This document shows positions 56,248 to 64,000 of a stretch of DNA of 64,000 bases, in pieces (within the stretch, counting starts at the first letter, position 1; each line of letters begins with the position of its first letter). A program made the position numbers and the translations under genes. Source of the stretch: Mucilaginibacter_A sp050955045 (GTDB lineage: Bacteria > Bacteroidota > Bacteroidia > Sphingobacteriales > Sphingobacteriaceae); assembly GCA_050955045.1 (NCBI GenBank), contig JBPBQV010000032.1:62001-126000 (forward strand). Direction: 5' to 3'. Below the pieces are notes generated by a model. The model searched no databases. It saw only the letters and a program-made list of their open reading frames with translations, and was not told where the DNA came from.

Positions 56248-57561
56248 CTACACAAAATGATTTAGTATCAAAACACCAGCTAATCCGATAACAGCAACAA
56301 GCGTTTCCATAATTGACCATGAAAGTAACGTGTTTTTGATGCTGAGGTTGAAATATTCTTTAAAAAGCCAGAAGCCGGAATCGTTTACGTGAGAGAACAT
56401 TAAACTGCCTGCACCAATTGATAAAACCATCAGGTTTGGATTGGAATGCGAAATAACCATTAGCGGCATAATAATTCCGGCAGCGGTTAAACCGGCTACC
56501 GTTGCCGAACCAATGCAAACGCGGATGACAGCCGCAATCAGCCAGCCTAAAAGTAAAGGTTGCAGGTTAAAAATTTGTAATAAAACAGCAATTTGGTTAC
56601 TGGCACCACTATCCGTAAGCACTTGTTTTAACGCGCCGGAGCCGCCGATAATCAGCAAAATAGAAGCAATATCTTTAATGGCTTCACCGTAAATATCCAT
56701 CAGTTGTTTCATACTTTTTTGCTGAAAAATACCAAGCGAAAAAGTAGCAAACGTAAGTGCAATCAGCAAAACAATTGATGGCGCACCCAAAAACGAAACC
56801 ATTGTTTTAACAGCCGGAACAAGGTTTATAGCAAGCGGAAGCAAGGTTAAAACCATTAACAAAATAACTGGCAAAAGTGCTGTTAAAAAGCTGTTGGCGG
56901 TTCCGGGCAACTGGTTTTCGGGTAATTCTACTGCTACAAATGCTCTTAGCGGTTGTGATGGGATTTTTTTCAAGAAATTAGAAAACAGTAAACCAGCAAT
57001 TACAACTGCGGGTACGGCAATCATAATTCCGTAGAGTAAAGTGAGGCCCATATCTGCCTGAAACTGAAAAACCAAAGCAGTTGGTGATGGATGCGGCGGC
57101 AAAAAACCATGCGTTACAGATAACGAGGCCAGCATAGGCAAACCCAGGTAAACTGCCGGGAGTTTGTATTTATAAACGATAGAAAATATCAGCGGAACCA
57201 TCAGCACAAAACCAACTCCGTAAAACAAAGGCATCCCGATAACAAATCCGGTAATCATCATAGCTAGCCGAATGTACTTTGTACCGAAAAGCTGCATCAT
57301 TACTGCGGCTATTTTTTGCGCTGCACCGCTTTCGGCTACCAATTTGCCCAGCATTGCTCCAAGCGTAATGATGATGATAATGGAACCGAGCATATCACCA
57401 ATGCCTTTTTCTACCGAACCTGCTACCTTATTCAGCGGAATGCCCAGCAGTAAGGCAGCAAAAACAGAAACCAGCAAAAAAGCAAGAAACGGATGAATTT
57501 TAAGCCAGCCAATAAGTAAAATAAGTGCTAAAATGATCAGGCCGATGATAAGAAATGTCAT
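56248..57561 (-). CDS. Gluconate:H+ symporter (GntP family)
   Basis: A 437-residue permease with about twelve membrane helices and GntP-family features (HPFLAFLLVSVFAALLLGIP, GFLPPHPSPTA, GAGSLMFSHVNDSGFW). It takes up gluconate or a related sugar acid. Repeat elements flank both ends (56236, 57592). No gluconate kinase lies nearby. Confidence 0.9.
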   Translation of the reverse strand: MTFLIIGLIILALILLIGWLKIHPFLAFLLVSVFAALLLGIPLNKVAGSVEKGIGDMLGSIIIIITLGAMLGKLVAESGAAQKIAAVMMQLFGTKYIRLAMMITGFVIGMPLFYGVGFVLMVPLIFSIVYKYKLPAVYLGLPMLASLSVTHGFLPPHPSPTALVFQFQADMGLTLLYGIMIAVPAVVIAGLLFSNFLKKIPSQPLRAFVAVELPENQLPGTANSFLTALLPVILLMVLTLLPLAINLVPAVKTMVSFLGAPSIVLLIALTFATFSLGIFQQKSMKQLMDIYGEAIKDIASILLIIGGSGALKQVLTDSGASNQIAVLLQIFNLQPLLLGWLIAAVIRVCIGSATVAGLTAAGIIMPLMVISHSNPNLMVLSIGAGSLMFSHVNDSGFWLFKEYFNLSIKNTLLSWSIMETLVAVIGLAGVLILNHFV

Positions 57562-57959
57562 ACTTAAATTTTTCTAAACATACATTTACTAATGCTTCTT
57601 TTAGCAGATGTTTTTGTAAATATTATTTTTCCGAAATCTGATAATAAGCTATTTTTCTAATATCACGAACACCTTCTTTGGCACGCATAAGCCATGAAAC
57701 CAATTTACAATCCTAAAAGAAGCATTAGAGGTTTTCGGTAGAAAATCACAACAGGTTCTCTAAATTATATAAAAACAGGAGTGTTTTTTATCAAAAACAA
57801 CACAACAACTAACGATTAAAAACGTTAATTGTAACCTACAATTTGTGTAGCAAAACATTAAAAGGTGAATTATTTTAACTACAATAATTGCTTTTTAAAC
57901 TTTGTTGTTTATTTTTACGTATACTGCTTTTAACCTTTTCAGGAAAAACAAGAAAACAT
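57562..57959. other. Intergenic region with three repeat elements
   Basis: Divergent gap of nearly 400 bases. It holds elements at 57592 (minus), 57714 (plus) and 57921 (minus) and otherwise AT-rich sequence. No small gene or RNA is recognised. Confidence 0.5.
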
Positions 57960-58784
57960 ATGAATAGAAATTTTTTCAAAAAATCGATTTTACTTTCAGC
58001 TGCTCTTTCTGTTGTTATGATCGGTTCAAGCACTCAACCTTTAATATTAATACATTCAGGGCCTGAAAAAATTACTGCAAATATTGTTACAGAAAAAAAA
58101 CTTTCCGCTTCACAAGTTTTGTATTCTGCTTATCTATCTAATATTTATCAAACTGCTAATTTGTATGCTTCGGGTTTAAATGCCGATGTTTTTGCAAAAG
58201 CTGTAACGGGTTTTTATAATCTTAAAAAAACAGCAAAATTAAATACTGATAATTCGATTATAACCATTGTAGATTTTAATAAATCCAGTTGCACTAAACG
58301 CATGTGGATTATTGATTTGCACTCGGCTACACTTTTATTAAATACCTGGGTGGCACACGGACAAGGAAGTGGTGCTGATTTGGCTGATCAGTTTTCTAAT
58401 ATTGATAGTTCTCACCAAAGCAGTTTAGGATTTTATTTAACCGGAGAAATTTATACCGGAAAACATGGTCGTTCTTTACGTTTGGACGGCATGGACGCCA
58501 AATTTAATTCTAATGCCCGCCAGCGTGATATTGTTGTTCATGCTGCAGATTATGTGAGTGAAAAAACGATTGTTAGTACAGGTCGTTTAGGCAGAAGTCA
58601 TGGTTGCCCGGCTGTTGCTCCAGAGCTTGCTTCTTTTATAATCAATCAAATCAAAAATAAAACTGTATTATTTATTAACGGATCGGATAATAAGTATAAT
58701 TCTAAATATCTAAATCAGAATTTTGCCGCAAATTATCTTTTTCCTAATGCTAATTTGCATGACCCATTACAGGTCATGCTTTAG
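57960..58784 (+). CDS. L,D-transpeptidase, YkuD_2-type (murein L,D-transpeptidase catalytic domain family)
   Basis: About 274 residues: N-terminal membrane/signal segment, then GSGADLADQFSNIDSSHQSSLGFYLTGE, RLDGMDAKFNSNARQRDIVVHAADYVS and the catalytic SHGCPAV (Cys nucleophile). The family is proposed to make 3-3 peptidoglycan cross-links or link proteins. The ATG giving MNRNFF is chosen over one 72 bases upstream. It converges with another L,D-transpeptidase of a different family. Confidence 0.8.
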   Translation: MNRNFFKKSILLSAALSVVMIGSSTQPLILIHSGPEKITANIVTEKKLSASQVLYSAYLSNIYQTANLYASGLNADVFAKAVTGFYNLKKTAKLNTDNSIITIVDFNKSSCTKRMWIIDLHSATLLLNTWVAHGQGSGADLADQFSNIDSSHQSSLGFYLTGEIYTGKHGRSLRLDGMDAKFNSNARQRDIVVHAADYVSEKTIVSTGRLGRSHGCPAVAPELASFIINQIKNKTVLFINGSDNKYNSKYLNQNFAANYLFPNANLHDPLQVML

Positions 58785-58796
58785 CAAATGCGCTTT

Positions 58797-60323
58797 TTAC
58801 GATAACATTTTTTGGATATTGGTATAAAGTACAATATCTAAACCGTAAACATCCGGGCGATAAACCAGTTTCCCATTTTCTGTCCAGCAAGTAACATAAG
58901 TAATATAAACCGGAACTTTTTTAGGCAGAGATAAATTTCTGGCTTTTGGTTCCGTTTGTTGCATATCTTCTTCAATCTGCTCGTACTGTTTCCCGTCACC
59001 AAATAAAGTGTGTGCCAGTTCTAATGGCTTCTCTACCCGAACACAACCATGACTAACGGCACGCATAGACAGTTTAAAAGCAGCTTGTGCAGGCGTATCA
59101 TGCAGATAAACGCTGCTTTTGTTCGGGAATAAAAACTTTATTTTTCCTAAAGCATTTCCTTCTCCGGATTGCTGCTTAAAAGTATAAGGCAAATTATCTT
59201 TAGATACTGAAGCCCAATCAATCGTTTCTGTATTTTCTACTAATTTTCCATTCTGATAAACATCAATATTTTTGTTTGACAGATAATAAGGATCCGCAGC
59301 AGCATCTTTAATAATCTCGTTGGAAGCAATACTTTGCGGTATATTCCAAACCGGATTTACCTGAACACTAAAAATCTCACTATTTAGTTGCGGTGTTTCA
59401 CGGCTGAATGGCACATCGCGCACTTTATCATCTTCACTATATTCTTCCAGTTTATCTGTATAAGTTTTGTTTCTGCCCTCGCCTACGCAAACTTTCATGC
59501 TTAATACTGATGAATTATGATCCATCACATCCAAACCAAAATTGGCAATGTTTACCAGAACGTAACGTTCTTCTGTTGGCTTGTTTTTCCAGCGCAAACG
59601 TTCTAAATTAACTTTTAAAACGCGTTCAGTTTCTGTTTTAGTCATTCCGGGAGCTGTTTCGCCTGTCATCAATGCTTTCTGCATTGCTAAATATTGCGGG
59701 TTTTTGGGCTGGATGCTATCTAAAAAAGTCTTTAAATTCTTCACTTCCAAAACTTGATTCATGCCTAAACTGTCCGGGCGTTTAGTTGCGGTATAATATC
59801 GAGCATAAATTCTTTTTGGGCTGATAACACCAAACTGCAAAGCATTGCTGTAATTAATTAGGGAATTTGCGGTTACAATTTCTAGCTCGGCCATTGCTTT
59901 ATAAGCATCTTCTTTGGTTTTGATGCTGTTTTTATCGGTAATTTTATGGAGCAGCTCATCAATTTGTGCCGTTTGAAACATTTTTGGATCCAAACCATGT
60001 TCTGCCGCACGCTGATAAAAAGATGTGGCCAGCTGAATTTCATCTTTTGGCAACTGATTGAGCACGAAAACTGGTTCAAATTCTTGTTTTTCGTAAAAAG
60101 CAGTAATCAGTTTCGGATTAGTCATCAATGATTGTTTTTCAATCAGCATTTGCTGAAACACGGCTGAAAATTCTTCGGGATCTAACTGTTTATAAACTTT
60201 ATTATGGAATTTTTTGAAGAAGAGTTGTGCCATTTCCGAACGCTTTTTTTTACATCCGTTCAGCACAAACAACACACACAGGGAAAGCAAAATAACTTTT
60301 GTAAGTCGACTGATTTTATTCAT
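58797..60323 (-). CDS. L,D-transpeptidase, LdtD/YcbB-like lipoprotein
   Basis: A 508-residue lipoprotein (VLNGC lipobox) with a helical N-terminal region, a central VNIANFGLDVMDHN segment and the YkuD catalytic motif SHGCVRVEKPLELA. It resembles E. coli LdtD (YcbB), which makes 3-3 cross-links. A repeat element (59923) lies in the N-terminal half. Confidence 0.9.
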   Translation of the reverse strand: MNKISRLTKVILLSLCVLFVLNGCKKKRSEMAQLFFKKFHNKVYKQLDPEEFSAVFQQMLIEKQSLMTNPKLITAFYEKQEFEPVFVLNQLPKDEIQLATSFYQRAAEHGLDPKMFQTAQIDELLHKITDKNSIKTKEDAYKAMAELEIVTANSLINYSNALQFGVISPKRIYARYYTATKRPDSLGMNQVLEVKNLKTFLDSIQPKNPQYLAMQKALMTGETAPGMTKTETERVLKVNLERLRWKNKPTEERYVLVNIANFGLDVMDHNSSVLSMKVCVGEGRNKTYTDKLEEYSEDDKVRDVPFSRETPQLNSEIFSVQVNPVWNIPQSIASNEIIKDAAADPYYLSNKNIDVYQNGKLVENTETIDWASVSKDNLPYTFKQQSGEGNALGKIKFLFPNKSSVYLHDTPAQAAFKLSMRAVSHGCVRVEKPLELAHTLFGDGKQYEQIEEDMQQTEPKARNLSLPKKVPVYITYVTCWTENGKLVYRPDVYGLDIVLYTNIQKMLS

Positions 60324-60434
60324 ATTTTTTGGGTTAGAAGTTTATTAAATACAGAACTAATTTTATATGTTTTAACATTCATTTAAAAGCAACATTACTT
60401 TCAGAGTGATTTTGAGGGATGATAGTTTAATTTG

Positions 60435-60478
60435 ATGCTTCTTTTATCACCTAATTTTTATGCTGCTAAAAAGAGCAT
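60435..60478. repeat. Inverted pair of repeat elements (hairpin)
   Basis: GATGCTTCTTTTA and TAAAAAGAGCATC face each other 20 bases apart, just after the nuclease stop codon. They could fold as a terminator for the minus-strand gene. Confidence 0.7.
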
Positions 60479-61926
60479 CAGTAAGATGTTGACCGTTTTA
60501 ACTTCTGCGCACCAGTATAACGGTTAACTTCTATCGAATCCTGAACTGCTTTCGGCAAATTAGAAAGCAGGTTGTAACCAGTATTTTTTTCAATATCGCG
60601 CACACTGCAAATGTATTGCATCCAGTTTGGGTTGATGCTGTTATCGTTTGGTGTATCAATTGCAATTAAAGTAGCTTTACTGTTTATTCTTTTTAAATCC
60701 TGGTTTCCATTTGGGATAACCACAACCACTTTCCAAATACGCGCCGGCACGTTTATCCTTCCCTGATCAATACTTGTAGCGTAACCATTAGAACCGGTTC
60801 CACCTGTGCCATAACTGCCCATCATAATATAAACTTCGTTGCCTTTTTTTAACTGGCCTCTGCAATAACTTTCCAAATGTTCCCAGGTCCGCTGGTTATT
60901 ATACGGAGCCTGAGGCACAATGTTGTCCATCAGAAAAGTGGCCGAATTTGCATCCATGCTATTGGTACGGTCTCCGGATGGGCAATTGTGTCCTTTATCA
61001 AAACCTGTATTTTTATAGCTGTAATTTTGCGCTTCGTACCAGCCGGCAGGTAATTTTGTATCTGCCCTAAAATCGTTTAAACGATCGGTACTGCCAATAT
61101 CCGTAGTACCTAAATGCCAGCAAACCCAGTTTGGCCCGCACCTATCTCTGCTATAACTTTCAGTATAATACTTTTGGTTGATTAAATAATTATTAAAATT
61201 AGTGATACTTGTTGTTGCATTACTTGGGTTTCCGCAAAGTAAATTATCGTTATCATTTGCAGCAGCAGAATCCTTTAAAATAGTTTTATTATCAATTGTA
61301 TTACCTGTACTCACCGAAGTTCCGGCCTCGCTTTTAATATCCTGCGTACCGGTAATGGTAAAATCATCCAGATCAATCCGGTTTTTTCCACCTGTTAACT
61401 TGCGTATTTCAAACTGTAGTTTTCCCGTTTTATTTAGGTTAAAAGTAGCTGTTTCTAGTGTATGATTGCTGCTGATAATGGTAGCACCCGTTTGCTTAAA
61501 TGTTTGACTGCCATTTGCAGCAACAAATAATGCCCATGCAGAAGCACCGTCTTTACCGTAAGCAGCGTGTTTTACGGTTACAGTTGCAGCACCTTCTACC
61601 GCAAAAAGCATCCTGATTTCACCATTATTTTTGATGCGGACAGCTTGCTTACCCGTTTTATAATCTGCAGCACTGCCGGCAATTAGCGCATCTGCCAAAT
61701 ACCAGTTACCGGTTTTAAAAACAACGTTACCGGCAGTATAAGCCGTTTTATGACCTTGTTCAAAATCTTCCGTCAGGTTTTGAACAGCATGATAATTACC
61801 GCCATAACTTACAGCAGTAGGATTTTCGGACGGGCTTGATTGCCGCGAATTACTTCCACAGGAAATCAATAAGCAAATACTTATTGCCAAGAATATAAAG
61901 CGATAGTTTAAAATAGCCGAGTACAT
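60478..61926 (-). CDS. DNA/RNA non-specific endonuclease, lipoprotein
   Basis: About 482 residues: lipobox (LLISCGSN), a beta-sandwich domain of ~180 residues, then a beta-beta-alpha-metal nuclease domain with DKGHNCPSGDRT (DRGH-type catalytic His) and MDNIVPQAPYNNQRTWEHLE (metal-binding Asn). Extracellular enzymes of this family degrade nucleic acids for nutrition or biofilm turnover. The ATG giving MYSAIL is preferred over an upstream TTG. Confidence 0.88.
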   Translation of the reverse strand: MYSAILNYRFIFLAISICLLISCGSNSRQSSPSENPTAVSYGGNYHAVQNLTEDFEQGHKTAYTAGNVVFKTGNWYLADALIAGSAADYKTGKQAVRIKNNGEIRMLFAVEGAATVTVKHAAYGKDGASAWALFVAANGSQTFKQTGATIISSNHTLETATFNLNKTGKLQFEIRKLTGGKNRIDLDDFTITGTQDIKSEAGTSVSTGNTIDNKTILKDSAAANDNDNLLCGNPSNATTSITNFNNYLINQKYYTESYSRDRCGPNWVCWHLGTTDIGSTDRLNDFRADTKLPAGWYEAQNYSYKNTGFDKGHNCPSGDRTNSMDANSATFLMDNIVPQAPYNNQRTWEHLESYCRGQLKKGNEVYIMMGSYGTGGTGSNGYATSIDQGRINVPARIWKVVVVIPNGNQDLKRINSKATLIAIDTPNDNSINPNWMQYICSVRDIEKNTGYNLLSNLPKAVQDSIEVNRYTGAQKLKRSTSY

Positions 61927-62005
61927 AGTTTGATAAATCAATTCCGGCTAAAATTACTGCTAAAAGAAGCAATATCTCAAACGAAGATAAATTACCAGTA
62001 AAATA

Positions 62006-62179
62006 TCAGCTATAAAGACAGTCGCTGCACAAACTCAACCCAAAGTTGGTGTAATTAACATTGTTGTTAACAAGCAGTTCGGTTTTGCAATTAGTGCAAT
62101 GGTTAGTTGCAGCTGCTTCTTGTGGATAAACAGCAACAAATATTACTTCTGGGATTTGATTTTGAGTAGTTGTGTCCAT
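62006..62179 (-). CDS. 57-residue zinc-ribbon-like protein
   Basis: A short frame: MDTTTQNQIPEVIFVAVYPQ, then two CxxC knuckles (HCTNCKTELL and LCSDCLYS) separated by about 18 residues. This is typical of a small zinc ribbon. No family is named, and there is no clear promoter. Confidence 0.5.
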   Translation of the reverse strand: MDTTTQNQIPEVIFVAVYPQEAAATNHCTNCKTELLVNNNVNYTNFGLSLCSDCLYS

Positions 62180-62389
62180 GATTCTTGTTTTGGCTTTGAT
62201 TTATAGAACTATACAAATTTTGATCCCAGATGATCTTCTCTAAGTAAACTGATTTTTGAAGCTACTTTCAATTATTTTCGTAGAAAAATATCCTTAAAAG
62301 GAGTATTTTTATTATATCTTATGAGGATTATTTTCAACAAGAATAGTGTAGGCACAATTCTTCCGGCCAAATATCATCCAATTTTAAAC

Positions 62390-62419
62390 ATAGTATTTTT
62401 ACCGTGTTAAAAACAGTAT
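62390..62419. repeat. Inverted pair of repeat elements
   Basis: ATAGTATTTTTA (one mismatch) and TAAAAACAGTAT face each other with a 6-base loop, upstream of the tRNA-Ala promoter. Confidence 0.5.
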
Positions 62420-62467
62420 GTACACAAATACCAGTTTTTGAAATCCGGTAGCACAACAGTTATTAAA

Positions 62468-62498
62468 TTTGCGAACGAAAAACTTTTTACTAGTTTTG
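62468..62498 (+). promoter_or_regulatory. Promoter of tRNA-Ala
   Basis: TTTG at 62468-62471 and TAGTTTTG at 62491-62498 are separated by 19 bases, a textbook Bacteroidota promoter. Start of transcription would be a few bases before the mature tRNA. Confidence 0.8.
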
Positions 62499-62509
62499 CG
62501 ATCATTAAG

Positions 62510-62583
62510 GGGGGATTAGCTCAGCTGGCTAGAGCGTTTGCATGGCATGCAAGAGGTCATCGGTTCGACTCCGATATTCTCCA
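62510..62583 (+). tRNA. tRNA-Ala (GGC)
   Basis: Cloverleaf with acceptor GGGGGAT/ATTCTCC, D arm GCTCAGCTGGCTAGAGC, anticodon loop ATGGCAT (GGC) and T arm ATCGGTTCGACTCCGAT. CCA is not encoded. Confidence 0.93.
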
Positions 62584-62591
62584 CCCACTTT

Positions 62592-62626
62592 AAAAACCCT
62601 TTAAAATGACAATTTTAAAGGGTTTT
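62592..62626. terminator. Terminator after tRNA-Ala
   Basis: The inverted repeat AAAAACCCTTTAAAAT/ATTTTAAAGGGTTTTT has a 4-base loop and follows the tRNA closely. Confidence 0.85.
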
Positions 62627-62732
62627 TCATTAAAAAACAGTTTATTTTTAAGCATTTTCATTACGAATTTCTATCTGATTTCAACTTAGTTTGATTGTTG
62701 ATGAGAGTTATTTTGAGATTTTATAGTTAAAA

Positions 62733-63118
62733 GATCCTGAAGGAGCAATAACTAAATCGAGAACCTTGATTGAAACGACTTGTAAACTTATTCTTGATAA
62801 TTTGGAGTAAATTATCAAGACGACATAGAACTTCCAAAATTGTATAAGTTAACAATAGAAAATTTAACTCTTGCTTCGGATTAACACGGATAACAAATTT
62901 TATATAGCTATTAGATGGTTGTTGTAGGGCTAGGAGCTTTAAGAAATAAATTCAGTGACTCGCACCGTAAAAGGACATCTCAAATAACACCAACTTCAAG
63001 ATATGCAGAACTCGCGGTTAATTTAGCTGATATAATGACAGCTGTTTTATTAGAAACTTATCAATTTAAAACACAATTATTTATAAAAAAGCCTTCCAAC
63101 AACAACTTTTTTTCGTAA
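62733..63118 (+). pseudogene. Broken abortive-infection (Abi_C domain) gene
   Basis: Three pieces in shifting frames read like the C-terminal Abi_C domain: DPEGAITKSRTLIETTCKLI, then NYQDDIELPKLYKLTIENL, then GALRNKFSDSHRKR with RYAELAVNLADIMTAVLLET. A frameshift near 62811 and several in-frame stops separate them. The last piece also reads as a 67-residue frame but is only the tail. It lies directly downstream of tRNA-Ala, a frequent integration site. Confidence 0.7.
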
Positions 63119-63156
63119 ATACTGTTCAAAAAAATTAACTGATAAGGAAATATTTG

Positions 63157-64000
63157 ATGAAAACAACTTCTATTTTTTGTGCAGCAGCCCTGAGCCTGAT
63201 GCTAGCTGTAGGCTGTAAAAAAGACAAAAGTACAGCTATTACGCCGTCTGGGCCAAAACCTGCCTGGGGACAAGACATTAAACCTGAAATGCAGGTAGTC
63301 ATTGAAAAACTAGCTAGTTTTGGCGACACGCCTCTGCCGCAGCTTACCGCTGTCCAAGCCCGCAAAAATCATACAGCTACCGATGCGGTGATGGCGGTGA
63401 TGAACGATTACCATATTGCAGCGCCAGTTTTTAATGTGGATACAGTGGGTAAGGAAATCCCGGTAACGGGCAGCACCGTGCACGTGCGCATTTATACGCC
63501 AAAAAACACCTCTGGAAACTTGCCGGTTATTGTTTACTATCATGGCGGTGGTTTTGTAATTGCCAACATTGATGTTTATGATACTTCTGCAAAATTGCTT
63601 TCTGCGAATACCGGTGCCATCGTGGTATCCGTAGCTTATCGCTTGGCACCTGAGAACAAGTTTCCGACCGCGCATAATGATGCATTTGATGCTTACAAGT
63701 GGATAGCCCAAAATGCAGCATCTATACGGGGTGATGTAAATAAACTGGCTTTGGCAGGCGAAAGTGCTGGTGGGAACCTGGCAGTAGCTACTGCCATCAA
63801 AGCCCGCGACCAGGGCGTGAAAGCCCCAGTTGCCATCCTCAGCATTTATCCAATTGCAGGAGCAGATACAAATACTGAATCTTACATCAAGTATGCAGAT
63901 GCTAAACCGCTGGATAAACCCAGCTTGTTATGGTTTACTGCCAATTATACCAATACACCTGCTGAGGCTATGGATCCCCGTTTGAATCTGGTTGCAGCTA
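63157..64000 (+). CDS. Alpha/beta hydrolase (HSL family) lipoprotein, cut by window edge
   Basis: 281 codons are visible. Lipobox LAVGC after the signal, then YYHGGGFV (oxyanion motif), YRLAPENKFPTAHND and GESAGGNL (nucleophile elbow). It belongs to the acetyl esterase/hormone-sensitive lipase family. Base composition looks less AT-rich than the surrounding genes, and no repeat element is present, so it may be part of a transferred segment next to tRNA-Ala. The AAGGAAA before the ATG fits a ribosome-binding site. Confidence 0.85.
   Translation, partial: MKTTSIFCAAALSLMLAVGCKKDKSTAITPSGPKPAWGQDIKPEMQVVIEKLASFGDTPLPQLTAVQARKNHTATDAVMAVMNDYHIAAPVFNVDTVGKEIPVTGSTVHVRIYTPKNTSGNLPVIVYYHGGGFVIANIDVYDTSAKLLSANTGAIVVSVAYRLAPENKFPTAHNDAFDAYKWIAQNAASIRGDVNKLALAGESAGGNLAVATAIKARDQGVKAPVAILSIYPIAGADTNTESYIKYADAKPLDKPSLLWFTANYTNTPAEAMDPRLNLVAA

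Larger units (their letters stand above)
1798..62419. repeat. Dispersed 12-bp element TAAAANNAGYAT (family entry)
   Basis: Perfect copies by eye, plus orientation, start at: 5037, 7154, 11474, 14553, 14919, 19210, 20293, 21616, 21674, 22146, 22885, 26698, 31212, 33372, 36880, 42985, 44104, 47751, 47983, 48423, 49499, 50660, 56012, 56236, 57714, 60467, 62295, 62408. Minus orientation: 2807, 4545, 5127, 11411, 14475, 17361, 19238, 20322, 27152, 28876, 29841, 31611, 34378, 35848, 37132, 38406, 45131, 46058, 47514, 52984, 54243, 57592, 57921, 59923, 60435. NN is nearly always GA, AC, GC, GG or AG. Near matches include 1798, 11341, 28022, 33332, 40229, 41156, 45495, 46588, 53140, 61961. G often precedes by two bases and C often follows. 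Confidence 0.85.
62180..62509. other. Intergenic region before tRNA-Ala
   Basis: Holds repeat elements at 62295 and 62408, a degenerate inverted partner at 62390-62401 and the tRNA promoter. A 29-codon frame at 62321 has no support. Confidence 0.5.

Noticed and set aside
62321..62410. 29-codon frame upstream of tRNA-Ala
   Set aside because: It runs into a repeat element, has no recognisable motif or ribosome-binding site, and is likely chance.
1798..62419. TAAAANNAGYAT as a promoter element
   Set aside because: It does not resemble TTTG/TAnnTTTG, lies in both orientations, and roughly half the copies are inside genes.
62915..63118. 67-residue intact gene
   Set aside because: The frame is only the last part of an Abi_C domain; upstream pieces of the same domain are in other frames with stops.
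1..64000. CRISPR array
   Set aside because: The short repeats are not regularly spaced and no cas genes are present.
1..64000. Insertion sequence or prophage
   Set aside because: No transposase, integrase, capsid or terminase reading was found in any frame; the 131-bp direct repeat flanks only a hydrolase gene.

Overview
The window is a chromosomal stretch of a Bacteroidota bacterium, most like the Sphingobacteriaceae (Pedobacter/Mucilaginibacter relatives). The evidence is a moderate AT bias, several promoters with the Bacteroidota -7 box TAnnTTTG, and family content typical of the phylum: a GH3-like protein, BatA-type membrane protein, OstA-like protein, fused alpha/beta 2-oxoacid dehydrogenase E1, DUF1573, DUF4199, DUF4202 and DUF1080 proteins, and many lipoproteins. 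There is no prophage, insertion sequence, CRISPR array or rRNA operon.

Layout. 0-9.9 kb: a truncated M1 peptidase, a five-PAS sensor without an ATPase domain, a ModF-like tandem ATPase, a hotdog thioesterase, an AI-2E type permease, a decayed stretch (8.7-9.4 kb) and a BLUF photoreceptor. 10-25 kb: mostly housekeeping and envelope genes (sorbosone-dehydrogenase-like lipoprotein, fused E1, corA operon, lipid A type acyltransferase plus GT2, ribE). One gene here is inserted between two copies of a glycosyltransferase 3' end. 25.2-27 kb: a SIR2-like gene preceded by hairpins and followed by tRNA-Leu. 27-39 kb: a long minus-strand run (hscB, rseP, dxr, GH3, two GT2 enzymes, an inactive-looking dihydroorotase, BatA type). 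40-54 kb: SDR, M28 peptidase, two spore-photoproduct-lyase-family radical SAM proteins, DinB, acetamidase, OsmC, tilS divergent from an OstA-like gene, MFS exporter. 54-62 kb: prfC, gluconate permease, two different L,D-transpeptidases, a lipoprotein nuclease. 62.5-64 kb: tRNA-Ala, a broken abortive-infection gene and an esterase lipoprotein cut by the window edge.

The most unusual feature belongs to no single gene. A 12-bp oligonucleotide, TAAAANNAGYAT (commonest form TAAAAGAAGCAT), occurs 53 times by my reading, plus about a dozen near matches, in both orientations (28 plus, 25 minus), between and inside genes. By my rough estimate about one copy is expected by chance. Inside genes it mostly sits in one codon phase, giving recurring K-E-A or A-S-F peptides in unrelated proteins. 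Between genes it often forms inverted pairs that can fold as hairpins. This resembles DNA-uptake sequences of Neisseria and Haemophilus more than a promoter or operator. I know of no such element described for Bacteroidota, and its function is not established here.

Two candidate defence loci each lie next to a tRNA gene: the SIR2-like gene by tRNA-Leu and the broken Abi_C-type gene by tRNA-Ala.
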